From assembly GCF_018304965.1 (NCBI RefSeq), contig NZ_JAGQED010000019.1:1-64000 (forward strand): a DNA stretch of 64,000 nt, written 5' to 3'. The notes beneath the pieces were generated by a model. That model had not been told where the DNA came from. It ran no database searches and saw only the letters and a program-made list of their open reading frames with translations. The position numbers and the translations under genes were made by a program. Shown one piece after another: positions 24,527 to 35,102 of this stretch (the stretch's first letter is position 1; every line of letters begins with the position of its first letter). The stretch comes from Collimonas antrihumi (GTDB taxonomy: Bacteria > Pseudomonadota > Gammaproteobacteria > Burkholderiales > Burkholderiaceae_D).

Positions 24527-25150
24527 ATGTCATCGGAAAAACAGAAAATCGTGCTGGACCGCGCGTTGCTCAAACCTCTGATCCGAGAGAAGATCGAGAA
24601 CGCAGTGTTGGATTTGTTTTCAGAGCGCGAATTCCATAGCGTCAGTTTCGGCGAGATCGCCAGCGCCGCCAGCGTCTCCTTGCAGACAATTTATAAATAC
24701 TACGGCAGCAAGGAAGCGCTGTTGTTCGCCTGTCTCGAAACCTGGCTGGGTACGCTGGCTTCGCGCATGCTCGATCACTTGCAAGGCATCGAAAGCTGCC
24801 AGGATAAATTGCGCAAGGTGTTCTGGGTCGTGCTCGATTTTTTCGACCGTAATCCGAAAGTAAGCCAGCTCATCATGAGTTCGCTGCAGATCAGCGCATG
24901 GGGACGCGACCGCACCTTCCGGCAACCGGAAATGATGGAAGTATTGATGAAGACCTTGACCGATGGCCGCGCCCAAGGTGTGTTGACCGATGAGGTGGAT
25001 GAGAAAATCCTGCTGGATTATTTCATCGGCATCCTGGAACGGCTGGTGCATATGCATACGATGCGCGGCGAAAGGGAACCGCTTGCGCTGCAGGCGAATG
25101 CACTGTTCAAGATGTTGTGGCGGGCGATCGCCAGGCCGGAGCAGGTTTAA
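24527..25150 (+). CDS. TetR-family regulator of fatty-acid catabolism
   Basis: This 207-residue regulator has an N-terminal helix-turn-helix (residues about 20-65: FGEIASAASVSLQTIYKYYGSKEALL). The remainder is an all-helical ligand-binding domain. It is divergent from the thiolase-fadB operon, with the palindrome GTAAT-N4-ATTAC between them, and the same palindrome precedes the acyl-CoA dehydrogenase run. Most likely it represses these genes and itself until an acyl-CoA binds, as PsrA/FadR-type TetR proteins do. I start at 24527 (MSSEKQKIV) because an operator lies within the longer frame. Confidence 0.82.
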   Translation: MSSEKQKIVLDRALLKPLIREKIENAVLDLFSEREFHSVSFGEIASAASVSLQTIYKYYGSKEALLFACLETWLGTLASRMLDHLQGIESCQDKLRKVFWVVLDFFDRNPKVSQLIMSSLQISAWGRDRTFRQPEMMEVLMKTLTDGRAQGVLTDEVDEKILLDYFIGILERLVHMHTMRGEREPLALQANALFKMLWRAIARPEQV

Positions 25151-25174
25151 GGGAGCCTCGAAAAATCCCCGTTA

Positions 25175-25257
25175 CGTCATTCTCGCGAACGCGGGAATCT
25201 ATTTTAAATCAGTAAATTGGATTCACCGCCTTGGCGCCCGCGTTCGCGGGGATGACG
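25175..25257. repeat. Dispersed inverted repeat with GCGAACGCGGG arms
   Basis: The arms at 25175-25195 and 25237-25257 are 21 bp with two mismatches (CGTCATTCTCGCGAACGCGGG type). The wording CGTCATTC..GCGGGAATC resembles dispersed repeats common in proteobacterial intergenic DNA. It lies between tetR and the sodB terminator. Confidence 0.65.
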
Positions 25258-25301
25258 GAGTTTTTAAAGGTCATCTTAAGCAAATCCAGTTCGCGGACAA
25301 A

Positions 25302-25337
25302 AAAAATAGCGCCGGCAGTAAAGCTGGCGCTATTTTT
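25302..25337 (-). terminator. sodB terminator (bidirectional)
   Basis: AAAAATAGCGCC (25302-25313) and GGCGCTATTTTT (25326-25337) form a 12-bp stem with A and T tracts on both sides. It ends the sodB transcript and could also stop reading from tetR. Confidence 0.8.
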
Positions 25338-25388
25338 ACATGTGACGTCGATAATTTTTTAATTCTTATCGACCGTAACAAATTTGTC

Positions 25389-25973
25389 TTAAGCGAAATT
25401 CTTCGACGCAAATTCCCAATTCGCCAATGCCCAGAATGCTTCCAGGTATTTTGGACGGGCATTGCGGTAGTCGATGTAGTAAGCATGTTCCCATACGTCG
25501 ACTGTGATCAAAGGCTTGGCATCGGTGGTCAGCGGTGTAGCTGCGTTGGAAGTCGATACCAGGCCGAGCGAACCGTCAGCATTCTTTACCAGCCACGCCC
25601 AGCCGGAACCGAAAGTGCCGACCGCGGTCTTGGTCAGTTCTTCCTTGAATTTGTCGAACGAACCCCACTTGGCGTTGATCGCATCTGCCAATGCGCCGGT
25701 TGGTGCGCCGCCGCCTTGTGGCGACAGGCTGTTCCAGTAGAAAGTGTGGTTCCAGACTTGTGCTGCATTGTTGAAAATGCCGCCGGCAGATTTTTTGACG
25801 ATCTCTTCCAGTGATGCGTTTTCGAATTCTGTGCCAGGAACCAGATTGTTCAGGTTGGTCACATAGGTCTGGTGATGTTTGCCGTAGTGAAATTCCAGGG
25901 TTTCCTTGGAGATGTGCGGAGCCAATGCGTCCAGAGCGTACGGCAGGGGCGGGAGTGTATGTGTGTGTGCCAT
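25389..25973 (-). CDS. sodB: Superoxide dismutase, Fe-type
   Basis: This 194-residue cytoplasmic enzyme dismutes superoxide. Metal ligands are visible: His in [12 protein letters not shown], His in [10 protein letters not shown], and Asp and His in [32 protein letters not shown] and FGSGWAWLV are typical of the Fe/Mn family. The length and the [11 protein letters not shown] wording fit the SodB (iron) type. It is monocistronic with a strong terminator at 25302-25337 and lies just downstream of xseA on the same strand. Confidence 0.93.
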   Translation of the reverse strand: MAHTHTLPPLPYALDALAPHISKETLEFHYGKHHQTYVTNLNNLVPGTEFENASLEEIVKKSAGGIFNNAAQVWNHTFYWNSLSPQGGGAPTGALADAINAKWGSFDKFKEELTKTAVGTFGSGWAWLVKNADGSLGLVSTSNAATPLTTDAKPLITVDVWEHAYYIDYRNARPKYLEAFWALANWEFASKNFA

Positions 25974-26142
25974 ATTGTGTCCTATAGTTTTATTGGGATT
26001 ACAAAGAAGCTGTTGCCACTACATCTAGTGAAAATGAACAGTTTCCAGGGAACGGCTATTGTAAAGCGCTTATCTGATCCATGCAGCATGCTTGCGAATT
26101 CTTCTTGCCCTTACTTATTTATATGATTATTACTAATCAGTC

Positions 26143-27504
26143 TTAATCCAGCGTGGCCTGCACGCTGTCGATGCCGACCTTGGCGCTGCCTTCAGCCAAT
26201 TGTACCGTCACCACATGGCGCGGCTGCAACGCCTGCGGCGTACGGATCACATGACCCTTGGCATCCGAGATGATGGCGTAGCCACGCTCCAGCGTGCGTT
26301 GCGGATTAAGTAGTTCCAACTGCGCATTCAGTGCCGCCAGCGCCTGGCGGCCATGCCGGCTTTGTGCCGCCATCGCGCCGCCAAGGCGACGGCTTTGTTC
26401 CAGCAATGCGTTACGTGGCGCCACGGTGCTGGGGACCTGGGACGCAAGGCGCGTGCGCAGATTGAGCAGCGCGTAACGCGACTGGGTTAGCGGGATGCGC
26501 GTGGCGTGCAGCAGCCTGGCTTGCAGGCTTTGCAGCTTGAGTCGCTCATGGGCGATGGTGGTTGCCGGGCTGGTCAAGCGACGGCTCAGCCAGTCCAGGG
26601 TTTGGCTGGCTTCGCCGAGCTGGCGCCGCAAGGCGCGCGTCAGGTCATCGGCATGCGTCTCCAGCGTTGCCAGCCAGTCGCCACGCGGCACGGTTGCCAG
26701 TTCGGCGGCGGCAGTGGGGGTGGCGGCGCGCAAGTCGGCGGCAAAATCGGCAATCGTGAAATCGGTTTCGTGGCCGACGCCGGAAATCACTGGCATTGGC
26801 GCCGCAACGATGGCGCGCGCTACCGCTTCGTCGTTGAACGACCACAGGTCTTCGATACTGCCGCCGCCGCGGCACACCAGCAACAGTTCGCATTCGGCGC
26901 GCGCGGCGGCGGTATTGATGGCGCGCGCGATCTTTTCTGCTGCGCCGTCGCCTTGCACCGGCGTTGGATACAGGATTACACGTACGTGCGGCGCGCGGCG
27001 CGCCAGTGCGCTCAAGATGTCGCGCAGCGCCGCCGCCTGCAGGCTGGTGACGATGCCGATACAGCGCGCGAATTGCGGCAGCGGCCGTTTGCGGGCCGGA
27101 TCGAATAAGCCTTCCGCATTCAGTTTTTCTTTCAGGCGCAGGAACGCTTCATACAGATTGCCGACCCCGGCGCGCCGGATCGCTTCGACGTTGAGCTGGT
27201 AGTCGCCACGCGCTGCATACAGCGTTACCAGCGCCCGCACTTCAACCTTGTCGCCGTCGCGCGGGGTGAAGCCGGCATGCTGGGCACGGCCCTTGAACAT
27301 CACGCCACGCACTTGCGCCGCGTCGTCCTTCAGCGTGAAGTACCAGTGGCCAGAGGCGTAGCTTTTGAAATTCGATATCTCGCCCGAGACCCAGGCCAGC
27401 GGAAAGCTGCGTTCCAGCATGCGCGCAACGGCTTGATTCAAGGCGGAGACAGTCAGTACTGGCGGTCCGCTGGAATGGTTGTCGGTGGTGCTGGAAAAAT
27501 TCAT
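26143..27504 (-). CDS. xseA: Exodeoxyribonuclease VII large subunit
   Basis: This 453-residue catalytic subunit of ExoVII degrades single-stranded DNA to oligonucleotides. The N-terminal OB-fold includes [16 protein letters not shown] and [19 protein letters not shown]. The nuclease domain (about 130-330) carries the conserved [31 protein letters not shown] and [14 protein letters not shown] segments. A coiled-coil-rich C-terminal part follows and closes with [12 protein letters not shown]. The small subunit xseB is not in the window. The start at 27504 precedes VTVSALNQ normally. Confidence 0.93.
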   Translation of the reverse strand: MNFSSTTDNHSSGPPVLTVSALNQAVARMLERSFPLAWVSGEISNFKSYASGHWYFTLKDDAAQVRGVMFKGRAQHAGFTPRDGDKVEVRALVTLYAARGDYQLNVEAIRRAGVGNLYEAFLRLKEKLNAEGLFDPARKRPLPQFARCIGIVTSLQAAALRDILSALARRAPHVRVILYPTPVQGDGAAEKIARAINTAAARAECELLLVCRGGGSIEDLWSFNDEAVARAIVAAPMPVISGVGHETDFTIADFAADLRAATPTAAAELATVPRGDWLATLETHADDLTRALRRQLGEASQTLDWLSRRLTSPATTIAHERLKLQSLQARLLHATRIPLTQSRYALLNLRTRLASQVPSTVAPRNALLEQSRRLGGAMAAQSRHGRQALAALNAQLELLNPQRTLERGYAIISDAKGHVIRTPQALQPRHVVTVQLAEGSAKVGIDSVQATLD

Positions 27505-27530
27505 ACGGGCTTTCAGGGAGTCTTTATTTG

Positions 27531-27568
27531 CGTGTGCTTATATACGTGTGCTTATTTACGTGTGCTCA
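27531..27568. repeat. 14-bp tandem repeat before xseA
   Basis: CGTGTGCTTA recurs at 27531, 27545 and 27559 with a 14-bp period (units CGTGTGCTTATATA and variants). It lies between the xseA start and the DnaA-box repeat cluster. Confidence 0.6.
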
Positions 27569-27639
27569 TTCGCAGGTGATTCGGCGGAGCCTTGACATTG
27601 TAAAGCACGGTCGCTGAACATCAATGGAAAAGCGAAACA

Positions 27640-28048
27640 AATCAAGGGCTTGCCCGGATTGCAGTGTGCTTGCGCACAAGCTTATCCACATAATCTGTGG
27701 GTAACTCTGGTGTTGCGCGGGTTTGTGGATATCCGCAGGCCGGGTCATGATAAAACGACCATGAAAGATGAGAAAAATCGCCGTCACTATCCGCAATATG
27801 CGGTTTCAGGCGCATTTGAAGCGATTCGCAACAGTAGCGAAAAGGTGTTTCCAATCAAGGACTTCGTGTGATTCAAGTGTGCTTGTACACAAAGTTATCC
27901 CCAAAATCTGTGGAGAACTTTTGCCTCGTGTCGTCGGCAACGCCTGCACGTTTTTGATGCAGCACGAAAAAATCCTTTGAAATCATGGACTTCACGACTG
28001 AGTTAAGTACTTGTCCACAATCTTGTTCACATAATATGTGTGGAACTC
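27640..28048. repeat. Three direct imperfect repeats rich in DnaA-box-like sequence
   Basis: Units of about 67 bp lie at 27640-27706, 27852-27918 and 27981-28048. Each reads roughly AATCAAGG-CTT, then GTGTGCTTGT-CACAA, then TTATCCACA-AATCTGTGG-GAACT. The first has a perfect DnaA box, TTATCCACA, at 27682-27690, and several one-mismatch boxes: TGTGGGTAA 27696-27704, TGTGGATAT 27724-27732, TTATCCCCA 27895-27903, TGTGGAGAA 27909-27917 and TTGTCCACA 28011-28019. This fills the 718-bp gap between xseA and exbB; no gene is seen in it. Whether it binds DnaA is not known. Confidence 0.6.
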
Positions 28049-28222
28049 GGTGTCTCATTGGTACGCAGTGAAATCAATCGTAAAAAATTTCCATGCCGCA
28101 ATGCTACTCACGCTTGCTCACAAGCCTTCAACAAGTTACATTCTGCATCCATGCTGATGAACCCCTCATCTGCATTTGTCGAATTTGTCGATATTGAATG
28201 CGATTTCACCAAGGAGTTTCTT

Positions 28223-28828
28223 TTGTTTGCCATTATTCAAGCTGCGGGCTGGCCGATCTGGTTTTTGTTAATTGCCTCCGTCATTGCCACCGCATTGATT
28301 ATCGAACGTCTGGTTTACCTGCGCCGGCCGCGCATTTTGCCGCCGCAGTTATTGCAAGAAGTGATACGGGTTTATCACAACGGCAAGATCAATACTGAAG
28401 TGCTGACCAACCTGGAAACCAATTCGCCGTTGGGACGCGTACTGGCTGCCGGCCTGCGCAATGTCGATGCGCCGCGCGACCTGATGAAAGAGTCGATCGA
28501 AGAAGCCGGCCAGGCCACCGCACATGAACTGGAACGTTTCCTGACCACGCTCGGCACCATTGCGTCGCTGGCGCCGTTGATGGGTTTGTTCGGCACCGTG
28601 GTCGGCATGATCGAAATTTTTGGCGCAACCAATGGCGCCGGCGCCGATCCTGCACAACTGGGCCATGGCATTTCGGTCTCCCTGTACAACACCGGTTTCG
28701 GCCTGGCGATTGCCATGCCTGCATTGATTTTCTATCGCCATTTCCGGGCGCTGGTGGATAGCTTCGTCGTGGATATGGAGCAGCAGGCGGTGAAATTTGT
28801 CGATACTGTTCACGGCGCGCGTAAATAA
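28223..28828 (+). CDS. exbB: ExbB/TolQ/MotA-family proton-channel protein
   Basis: This 201-residue inner-membrane protein is one half of a proton-driven motor that energises envelope transport. It has three membrane segments: about 10-30, then FLTTLGTIASLAPLMGLFGTVVGM, and a third near GFGLAIAMPALIFYRHF. These are family marks. I start at TTG 28223 because AAGGAG lies 6 nt upstream and the protein then has normal ExbB length; the frame is open for 61 more codons that look non-coding. It overlaps exbD by 1 nt (TAATG). ExbB and TolQ cannot be told apart with certainty, but no tolA or tonB follows. Confidence 0.82.
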   Translation: MFAIIQAAGWPIWFLLIASVIATALIIERLVYLRRPRILPPQLLQEVIRVYHNGKINTEVLTNLETNSPLGRVLAAGLRNVDAPRDLMKESIEEAGQATAHELERFLTTLGTIASLAPLMGLFGTVVGMIEIFGATNGAGADPAQLGHGISVSLYNTGFGLAIAMPALIFYRHFRALVDSFVVDMEQQAVKFVDTVHGARK

Positions 28829-29280
28829 TGAATTTTCGTAAAGGCAAGGGTCGCGAAGACCCCGAAATCAACCTGATTCCGTTTATCGATGTGCTGCTGG
28901 TGATCGTGATTTTCCTGATGGTCACCACCAGCTACAGTAAGTTTACTGCGCTGCAAATTACCTTGCCGACTGCCGATGCCGACAAGGCCATGGTGCGGCC
29001 GCTGGAAATCAACGTGGCGGTCAATCCGCAGGGCCAGTACGCAGTCAACAACGTGCAGGTGTCGTCGAAAGATGCAGCGTCATTGGCGCTCGACCTGAAG
29101 AATGCTGCGCAGGCTGGCAGCGAGTCTGGCCAGCAGAAGGGAAACCCGAGCGACCCGGTAGTGATCATCAACGCCGACGCCATGGCGACCCACCAGACCG
29201 TGATCAATGTGCTGGAAGCCGCGCGCCTGGCCGGTTTCGACAAGATCACGTTTGCTGCGCAGACTAGTGGCCACAAATAA
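28828..29280 (+). CDS. exbD: ExbD/TolR-family protein
   Basis: This 150-residue protein has a short cytoplasmic N-terminus, one transmembrane helix (INLIPFIDVLLVIVIFLMVTT, with the essential Asp in the membrane), and a periplasmic domain. It partners ExbB in coupling the proton gradient to an outer-membrane process. Its ATG overlaps the exbB stop, and its 3' end overlaps the lpxK start by 14 bp, a tightly packed operon. The periplasmic part includes an extra Gly/Ser-rich stretch (AGSESGQQKGNPSDP). Confidence 0.87.
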   Translation: MNFRKGKGREDPEINLIPFIDVLLVIVIFLMVTTSYSKFTALQITLPTADADKAMVRPLEINVAVNPQGQYAVNNVQVSSKDAASLALDLKNAAQAGSESGQQKGNPSDPVVIINADAMATHQTVINVLEAARLAGFDKITFAAQTSGHK

Positions 29281-30331
29281 ATCTTCGCTTGAATCGACGC
29301 TGAGCGCCGCCTGGCAGCGGCGCGGTTTGCTGGCCTGCCTGTTATGGCCGTTGTCGCTCTTGTTCGGACTGGTGGCGGCGCTGCGGCGTCGCCTGTATGC
29401 CGCCGGCTGGCAAGCCAGCATACGCTTACCGGTGCCGGTGATCGTGGTCGGCAATATTTTTGTCGGCGGCACCGGCAAGACGCCGTTGACGATCTGGCTG
29501 GTGCAAGCGTTGCGGGAAGCTGGCTATGTGCCCGGCGTGATCTCGCGCGGTTATGCTGCGCAGTCCGGCGCCGGACAGCCCGCTCTGCGCCATGTGAGCG
29601 CAACATCGCTGGCCGCCGAAGTGGGCGACGAACCTTTGCTGATTGCCGGCCGCGCGCAATGTCCTGTAGTGGTGGGCCGCGACCGGGTAGCCGCCGCCGA
29701 GGCATTGTTGCAAGCGCACCCCGAGGTCAACCTGATTCTGTCAGACGACGGTTTGCAACATTATCGTCTGCAACGCGATATCGAAATCGTGCTGTTCGAT
29801 GCGCGCGGTGTCGGCAACGGCTGGCTGCTGCCGGCCGGACCCTTGCGTGAACCACCATCGCGCCGGCGTGATTTTACCGTGGTGAATGCGGCAACCATTC
29901 CAGCTTCGATGCCGGCTTCGACTGTCCGCATGCAACTGGTTGGCGAGCAAGCGGTGCAGCTTGGCGATGCGAGCCGGGTGAGGGCGCTGGCCAGCCTGCA
30001 GGATCCGGCACTGCGGATTACCGCCGCTGCCGGCATCGGCAATCCGCAACGGTTTTTTTCGATGCTGACGGCGGCTGGGTTGGTCTTTGAAGCGCTGGCG
30101 TTGCCCGATCATCATGATTTTTCCGACAACCCGTTTGCGGCGCTGCAGGCAGAGCTCATCCTGATTACGGAAAAGGATGCAGTAAAATGTCGGCAAATAG
30201 AAACGATCAGGAACGATCCGAGGATCTGGGTCGTCCCGGTAACGGCGCAGATCGACGCCGCGCTGGCTCATCAAATACATCATCAAATACATCGAATTCA
30301 GGAGAAACTCCGTGGACACCCAACTGCTTGA
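29267..30331 (+). CDS. lpxK: Tetraacyldisaccharide 4'-kinase
   Basis: This 354-residue inner-membrane-anchored kinase phosphorylates the 4' position of the lipid A precursor. A membrane helix ([19 protein letters not shown]) leads into [18 protein letters not shown], the P-loop. Later marks are [27 protein letters not shown] and [10 protein letters not shown] start at GTG 29267, the only initiator that gives the usual N-terminus, overlapping exbD by 14 bp. The 3' end overlaps the following Trm112-like gene by 20 bp. It forms an envelope-biosynthesis set with kdsB. Confidence 0.92.
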   Translation: MATNKSSLESTLSAAWQRRGLLACLLWPLSLLFGLVAALRRRLYAAGWQASIRLPVPVIVVGNIFVGGTGKTPLTIWLVQALREAGYVPGVISRGYAAQSGAGQPALRHVSATSLAAEVGDEPLLIAGRAQCPVVVGRDRVAAAEALLQAHPEVNLILSDDGLQHYRLQRDIEIVLFDARGVGNGWLLPAGPLREPPSRRRDFTVVNAATIPASMPASTVRMQLVGEQAVQLGDASRVRALASLQDPALRITAAAGIGNPQRFFSMLTAAGLVFEALALPDHHDFSDNPFAALQAELILITEKDAVKCRQIETIRNDPRIWVVPVTAQIDAALAHQIHHQIHRIQEKLRGHPTA

Positions 30332-30515
30332 CATCCTGGTCTGCCCGATCTGCAAAGGGCCGCTGCATTACGATAAGAAAGCCCAGGAATTGATTTGCAA
30401 CGCCGACAAGCTGGCCTATCCGATCCGCGACGGCATCCCTATCATGTGGGCCGATCAGGCGCGTGACCTGACCAGTCCGGCCGGGCCGGACGCAACCGCA
30501 ACGCCAGCAGCATAG
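30312..30515 (+). CDS. ycaR: Trm112/YcaR-family small protein
   Basis: This 67-residue protein has the motif [14 protein letters not shown], with two of the zinc-type Cys kept, and [19 protein letters not shown], the Trm112/YcaR signature. In E. coli it sits between lpxK and kdsB exactly as here. It is thought to be a cofactor for methyltransferases; its precise partner in bacteria is unclear. Start GTG 30312 has AGGAG 8 nt upstream. Its tail after [16 protein letters not shown] is low-complexity. Confidence 0.87.
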   Translation: MDTQLLDILVCPICKGPLHYDKKAQELICNADKLAYPIRDGIPIMWADQARDLTSPAGPDATATPAA

Positions 30516-30518
30516 GCT

Positions 30519-31295
30519 GTGCATATTGTGAATCCGACCAAACCTTTCATCGTCATCATTCCGGCGCGGCTGGCGTCAACTCGCCTGCCGAACAAGCCGC
30601 TGGCCGATATCGGCGGCAAACCGATGATCGTGCGCACCGCCGAGCGCGCTGCGCAATCGGGAGCGGCACAGGTGATCGTAGCCACCGATCATGCGGAAAT
30701 CCTGGCGGTGTGCGCCAAGCATGGCATCGCCGCGCGGCTGACACGCGCCGATCATCCGTCCGGCACCGACCGCATCGCCGAAGTGGCGGCAGCGTTGGGA
30801 CTGGCCGCCGATGCGGTGGTGGTCAACGTGCAAGGCGATGAACCCATGATCGATCCGGCGCTGATCGCAGCTACTGCGGCGCAGATCACCGGCGACGTGC
30901 CGATGGCGACCGCGGCGCATGCGATAGATTCCGCGGCTGACGCCTTCAATCCGAATGTGGTCAAGGTGGTCTTGAACCAGGCCGGGCGCGCCTTGTATTT
31001 TTCACGGGCGACAATTCCCTGGCACAGGGATGGTTTCGCACAGTCGCGAGAAGATTTGCCGGCCGCCTACTTGCCGTTGCGGCATATCGGCCTGTATGCA
31101 TACAGCAATGGCTTTTTGCAAACCTATCCGACGCTGACGGTGTCGCCGCTGGAGCAGATCGAAGCGCTGGAACAATTGCGGGTGCTTTGGCATGGCTACC
31201 CGATTGCGGTGCATATCGCACCGGCGGCGCCCGCGGTAGGCGTCGATACGCCGGAAGATCTGGAACGGGTGCGGCGTTTTTTTAGTACAGAATAA
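30519..31295 (+). CDS. kdsB: 3-deoxy-manno-octulosonate cytidylyltransferase
   Basis: This 258-residue enzyme activates KDO with CTP for the LPS inner core. Nucleotide-binding marks are [20 protein letters not shown] at the start, [28 protein letters not shown] and [14 protein letters not shown]. The end includes [12 protein letters not shown]. It starts 3 bp after the Trm112-like stop at GTG 30519; a second GTG at 30528 is also possible. It is co-transcribed with lpxK. Confidence 0.93.
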   Translation: MHIVNPTKPFIVIIPARLASTRLPNKPLADIGGKPMIVRTAERAAQSGAAQVIVATDHAEILAVCAKHGIAARLTRADHPSGTDRIAEVAAALGLAADAVVVNVQGDEPMIDPALIAATAAQITGDVPMATAAHAIDSAADAFNPNVVKVVLNQAGRALYFSRATIPWHRDGFAQSREDLPAAYLPLRHIGLYAYSNGFLQTYPTLTVSPLEQIEALEQLRVLWHGYPIAVHIAPAAPAVGVDTPEDLERVRRFFSTE

Positions 31296-31459
31296 TGTGG
31301 CGAAGTTGCACGCAAATGCCGGGAAATTATCGTTGAACCAACAGAAATAGTGCTTCGGGCTGGCTGTTTGGTAAAATTGTATGGTAAGTTTCATGCAAAG
31401 ATAGCGTGATATAAATAAAGTTATATGCAAAATCACATGCAGAATTAATTGCAAAATAA

Positions 31460-32185
<726 letters not shown>

Positions 32186-32197
32186 GAAGCATAAAAA

Positions 32198-32225
32198 AAA
32201 GCGGACCTCGGTCCGCTTTTTCTTT
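32198..32225 (+). terminator. adk terminator
   Basis: AAAGCGGACC and GGTCCGCTTT form a 10-bp stem with a 2-nt loop (32199-32220), flanked by A and T tracts. It is a strong rho-independent terminator 13 bp past adk. Confidence 0.85.
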
Positions 32226-32469
32226 TGATCATTAAGTTAATTACATAGGTTAATTACTTTAGAATTCATCAAGGGAAACAACTAAACAACAGCGCAGCAA
32301 AGCAGCAAACCAGCCCGGGTACTTCTCCAAAAATAAAAAGGGCAGCGAAAAGAAATGCATTACGCAGTATTGGCCGGCAATCCACCCATTTGGGAGCCAT
32401 GGATGCAGACCCTAGTGTAGTTGTCTTACTTTGTCGTGAAGCCGTACCAAAAAAACTGGAGGAGTAAAC

Positions 32470-34971
32470 ATGGCATCAAGTCTATGGTTTGCCGTCGCTT
32501 GCGGCATCATTGCCGTCATCTATGGGCTAGTCTCCCGCAGCTGGATATTGAAGCAGGACCCCGGGAACGCACGCATGCAGGAAATTGCTGCCGCGATCCA
32601 GCAAGGGGCTGCTGCCTACCTGGCGCGCCAGTACCGCACCATTGCCATGGTTGGCGTGGTGCTGTTCATTGTTATCGCGATACTGCCTGGACTTGGTTTG
32701 ATCACCGCCGCCGGCTTCCTGATCGGCGCCGTGCTGTCGGGGGCTTGCGGCTTCATCGGCATGAATGTCTCGGTGCGCGCCAATGTGCGTACGGCGCAGG
32801 CTGCGACCAAAGGCATGGGGCCGGCGCTTGACGTCGCTTTCCGCGGCGGGGCGATCACCGGCATGCTGGTAGTCGGGCTGGGTCTGCTGGGCGTGACCTT
32901 GTTCTTTTTGTGGCTGCTGGCGTTTTCCGTTCCTGTCGGGCATTCGGTAGTGTCGCTGCACGATATCATCCGGCCTTTGATCGGACTGGCTTTCGGCGCT
33001 TCCCTGATTTCCATTTTCGCGCGTCTCGGCGGCGGCATCTTTACCAAGGGGGCCGATGTCGGCGCCGATCTGGTAGGTAAAGTGGAAGCCGGCATTCCCG
33101 AGGACGATCCGCGCAATCCCGCAGTGATCGCCGATAACGTCGGCGACAACGTCGGCGATTGCGCCGGCATGGCGGCTGACCTGTTTGAAACCTACGTGGT
33201 GACCTTGATCGCTACCATGTTGTTAGGTTCTTTGCTGATCCATGGCGCTGAACTGCAAGCGGTGTTGTATCCGCTGGCCTTGGGCGGAGTATCGATCCTG
33301 GCCTCTATCGTCGGCTGCTCCATGGTCAAGGCCAAGCCTGGCAAGAAAATCATGTCGGCGCTGTATACCGGACTGTGGTGGGCCGCGATCCTGAGCCTGC
33401 TCGGGTTTGTGGTGGTCACCTGGCTGATCCTGCCGGAGCCGATGCGGGTGCCGATGATGGGTTCAGCCCTGATCGGCATCATCCTGACCGGCTTGATGGT
33501 GTATATCACCGAGTACTACACCGGCACCGATTTCAAACCGGTACGCCACATCGCAGAAGCCTCTACCACCGGCCATGGCACCAATATCATCGCCGGCCTG
33601 GGCGTTTCCATGAAATCGACCGCGTATCCGGTGCTGGCAGTATGCGTCGCCATCCTGGCTTCCTACTGGCTGGGCGGCCTGTACGGCATCGCGATTGCCG
33701 CTACCGCCATGCTGTCGATGGCTGGCATCATTGTCGCGCTGGATGCCTACGGCCCGATTACCGATAACGCCGGCGGCATTGCCGAGATGTCGGGTTTGCC
33801 TGATTCGGTGCGCGCAATTACCGATCCGCTGGACGCAGTCGGCAACACCACCAAGGCGGTCACCAAGGGCTACGCCATCGGCTCGGCCGGTTTGGCGGCG
33901 TTGGTCCTGTTTGCCGATTACACCCACGCGCTGGATTCGGTAGGCAAAAGCACGGTATTCGATTTGTCCAACCCGCTGGTGATCGTCGGCTTGTTCATCG
34001 GTGGCCTGATTCCTTACCTGTTCGGCGCCATGGCGATGGAAGCGGTTGGCCGCGCAGCGGGTGCGGTGGTGGTCGAAGTGCGGCGCCAGTTCCGCGACAT
34101 CAAAGGCATCATGGATGGCACCGGCAAGCCGGAGTACGACAAGGCGGTCGACATGCTGACTTCTTCGGCCATCAAGGAAATGATCATCCCGTCGCTGTTG
34201 CCGGTAGTGGTGCCGATTCTGGTCGGCCTGATATTGGGACCGGCGGCGCTGGGCGGCTTATTGATGGGGACCATCGTGACCGGCTTGTTCGTCGCCATCT
34301 CGATGACCACCGGCGGCGGCGCCTGGGACAACGCCAAGAAATATATCGAGGATGGCAATCACGGCGGCAAAGGTTCGGAAGCGCATAAGGCTGCGGTTAC
34401 CGGTGATACCGTTGGCGATCCTTACAAGGATACCGCCGGCCCGGCGGTCAACCCGCTGATCAAGATCATCAATATCGTGGCCTTGTTGCTAGTGCCGTTG
34501 CTGCCGGCTTCGGGCATGCAACAGGCAACAGGACAGGAAATCTTGCTGATGCCGGTACCGGTAACAACATCGGCAACTGCGGCAGCAACTGCGGCGGCGT
34601 CTGCAGAAGCCACTGCCAATGCAAGCACGAGCGCTGCCGGCACTGCCGCAGCGGCCTCGTCGCCCGCAGCCATCGTCTATTTTGAATCGGGCAAGGTCGA
34701 AGCTCCGGCGGATACCGCCGAAAAATTGGCGGCCATTGCGGATGCGGCCAAAGCCAGGGCCGATGCGAAAGTGGTGGTCAGCGGCTTCCACGACACCACC
34801 GGCGATCCGGCTAAAAACGAGGAAATTTCCAAGGAACGCGCCAAAAGCGTGAAAGCGATCCTGCTGATCGCCGGCGTAGCCGAAGACGCCATCGTGCTGG
34901 AGAAACCGCAGGTGACCACCGGCAGCGGCGATAACGCACAGGCGCGGCGGGTTGAAGTCAGCGTTCGCTAA
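32470..34971 (+). CDS. hppA: K+-insensitive H+-pyrophosphatase fused to an OmpA-like domain
   Basis: This 833-residue protein pairs pyrophosphate hydrolysis with proton export. Residues about 1-680 are a complete multi-helix H+-PPase: [39 protein letters not shown] and [11 protein letters not shown] are the conserved substrate and metal loops. [17 protein letters not shown] has the Lys that marks K+-independent pumps. From about 683 to 732 comes an Ala/Thr/Ser linker, and residues 733-833 form an OmpA-C-like domain ([43 protein letters not shown]). GGAG precedes the ATG. The usual family length is near 680-700, so the extension is genuine. A strong hairpin follows. Confidence 0.9.
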   Translation: MASSLWFAVACGIIAVIYGLVSRSWILKQDPGNARMQEIAAAIQQGAAAYLARQYRTIAMVGVVLFIVIAILPGLGLITAAGFLIGAVLSGACGFIGMNVSVRANVRTAQAATKGMGPALDVAFRGGAITGMLVVGLGLLGVTLFFLWLLAFSVPVGHSVVSLHDIIRPLIGLAFGASLISIFARLGGGIFTKGADVGADLVGKVEAGIPEDDPRNPAVIADNVGDNVGDCAGMAADLFETYVVTLIATMLLGSLLIHGAELQAVLYPLALGGVSILASIVGCSMVKAKPGKKIMSALYTGLWWAAILSLLGFVVVTWLILPEPMRVPMMGSALIGIILTGLMVYITEYYTGTDFKPVRHIAEASTTGHGTNIIAGLGVSMKSTAYPVLAVCVAILASYWLGGLYGIAIAATAMLSMAGIIVALDAYGPITDNAGGIAEMSGLPDSVRAITDPLDAVGNTTKAVTKGYAIGSAGLAALVLFADYTHALDSVGKSTVFDLSNPLVIVGLFIGGLIPYLFGAMAMEAVGRAAGAVVVEVRRQFRDIKGIMDGTGKPEYDKAVDMLTSSAIKEMIIPSLLPVVVPILVGLILGPAALGGLLMGTIVTGLFVAISMTTGGGAWDNAKKYIEDGNHGGKGSEAHKAAVTGDTVGDPYKDTAGPAVNPLIKIINIVALLLVPLLPASGMQQATGQEILLMPVPVTTSATAAATAAASAEATANASTSAAGTAAAASSPAAIVYFESGKVEAPADTAEKLAAIADAAKARADAKVVVSGFHDTTGDPAKNEEISKERAKSVKAILLIAGVAEDAIVLEKPQVTTGSGDNAQARRVEVSVR

Positions 34972-35001
34972 CCGTCAGTCGGGGTAACGCAACTGATACG
35001 G

Positions 35002-35044
35002 CGAAGTAGCAGGTGCAAGACGCATGCATTTGCTACTTCGTTTT
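35002..35044 (+). terminator. hppA terminator
   Basis: CGAAGTAGCA (35002-35011) and TGCTACTTCG (35031-35040) form a 10-bp stem followed by TTTT. It lies 30 bp past the hppA stop. Confidence 0.75.
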
Positions 35045-35102
35045 GCGAAAGTATTAAGCCAACTCCACCACAAATTTCTTCTCCCTGTTACTCTTCATAG
35101 TC

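Noticed and set aside
27640-28048. The DnaA-box cluster as oriC
   Set aside because: No dnaA, dnaN, gyrB or rpmH nearby; the flanking genes are not origin genes, so a distal DnaA-related site is the more careful reading.
28040-28222. The longer start for exbB
   Set aside because: The upstream 61 codons overlap the third DnaA-box repeat and are not ExbB-like; TTG 28223 has AAGGAG at the right distance.
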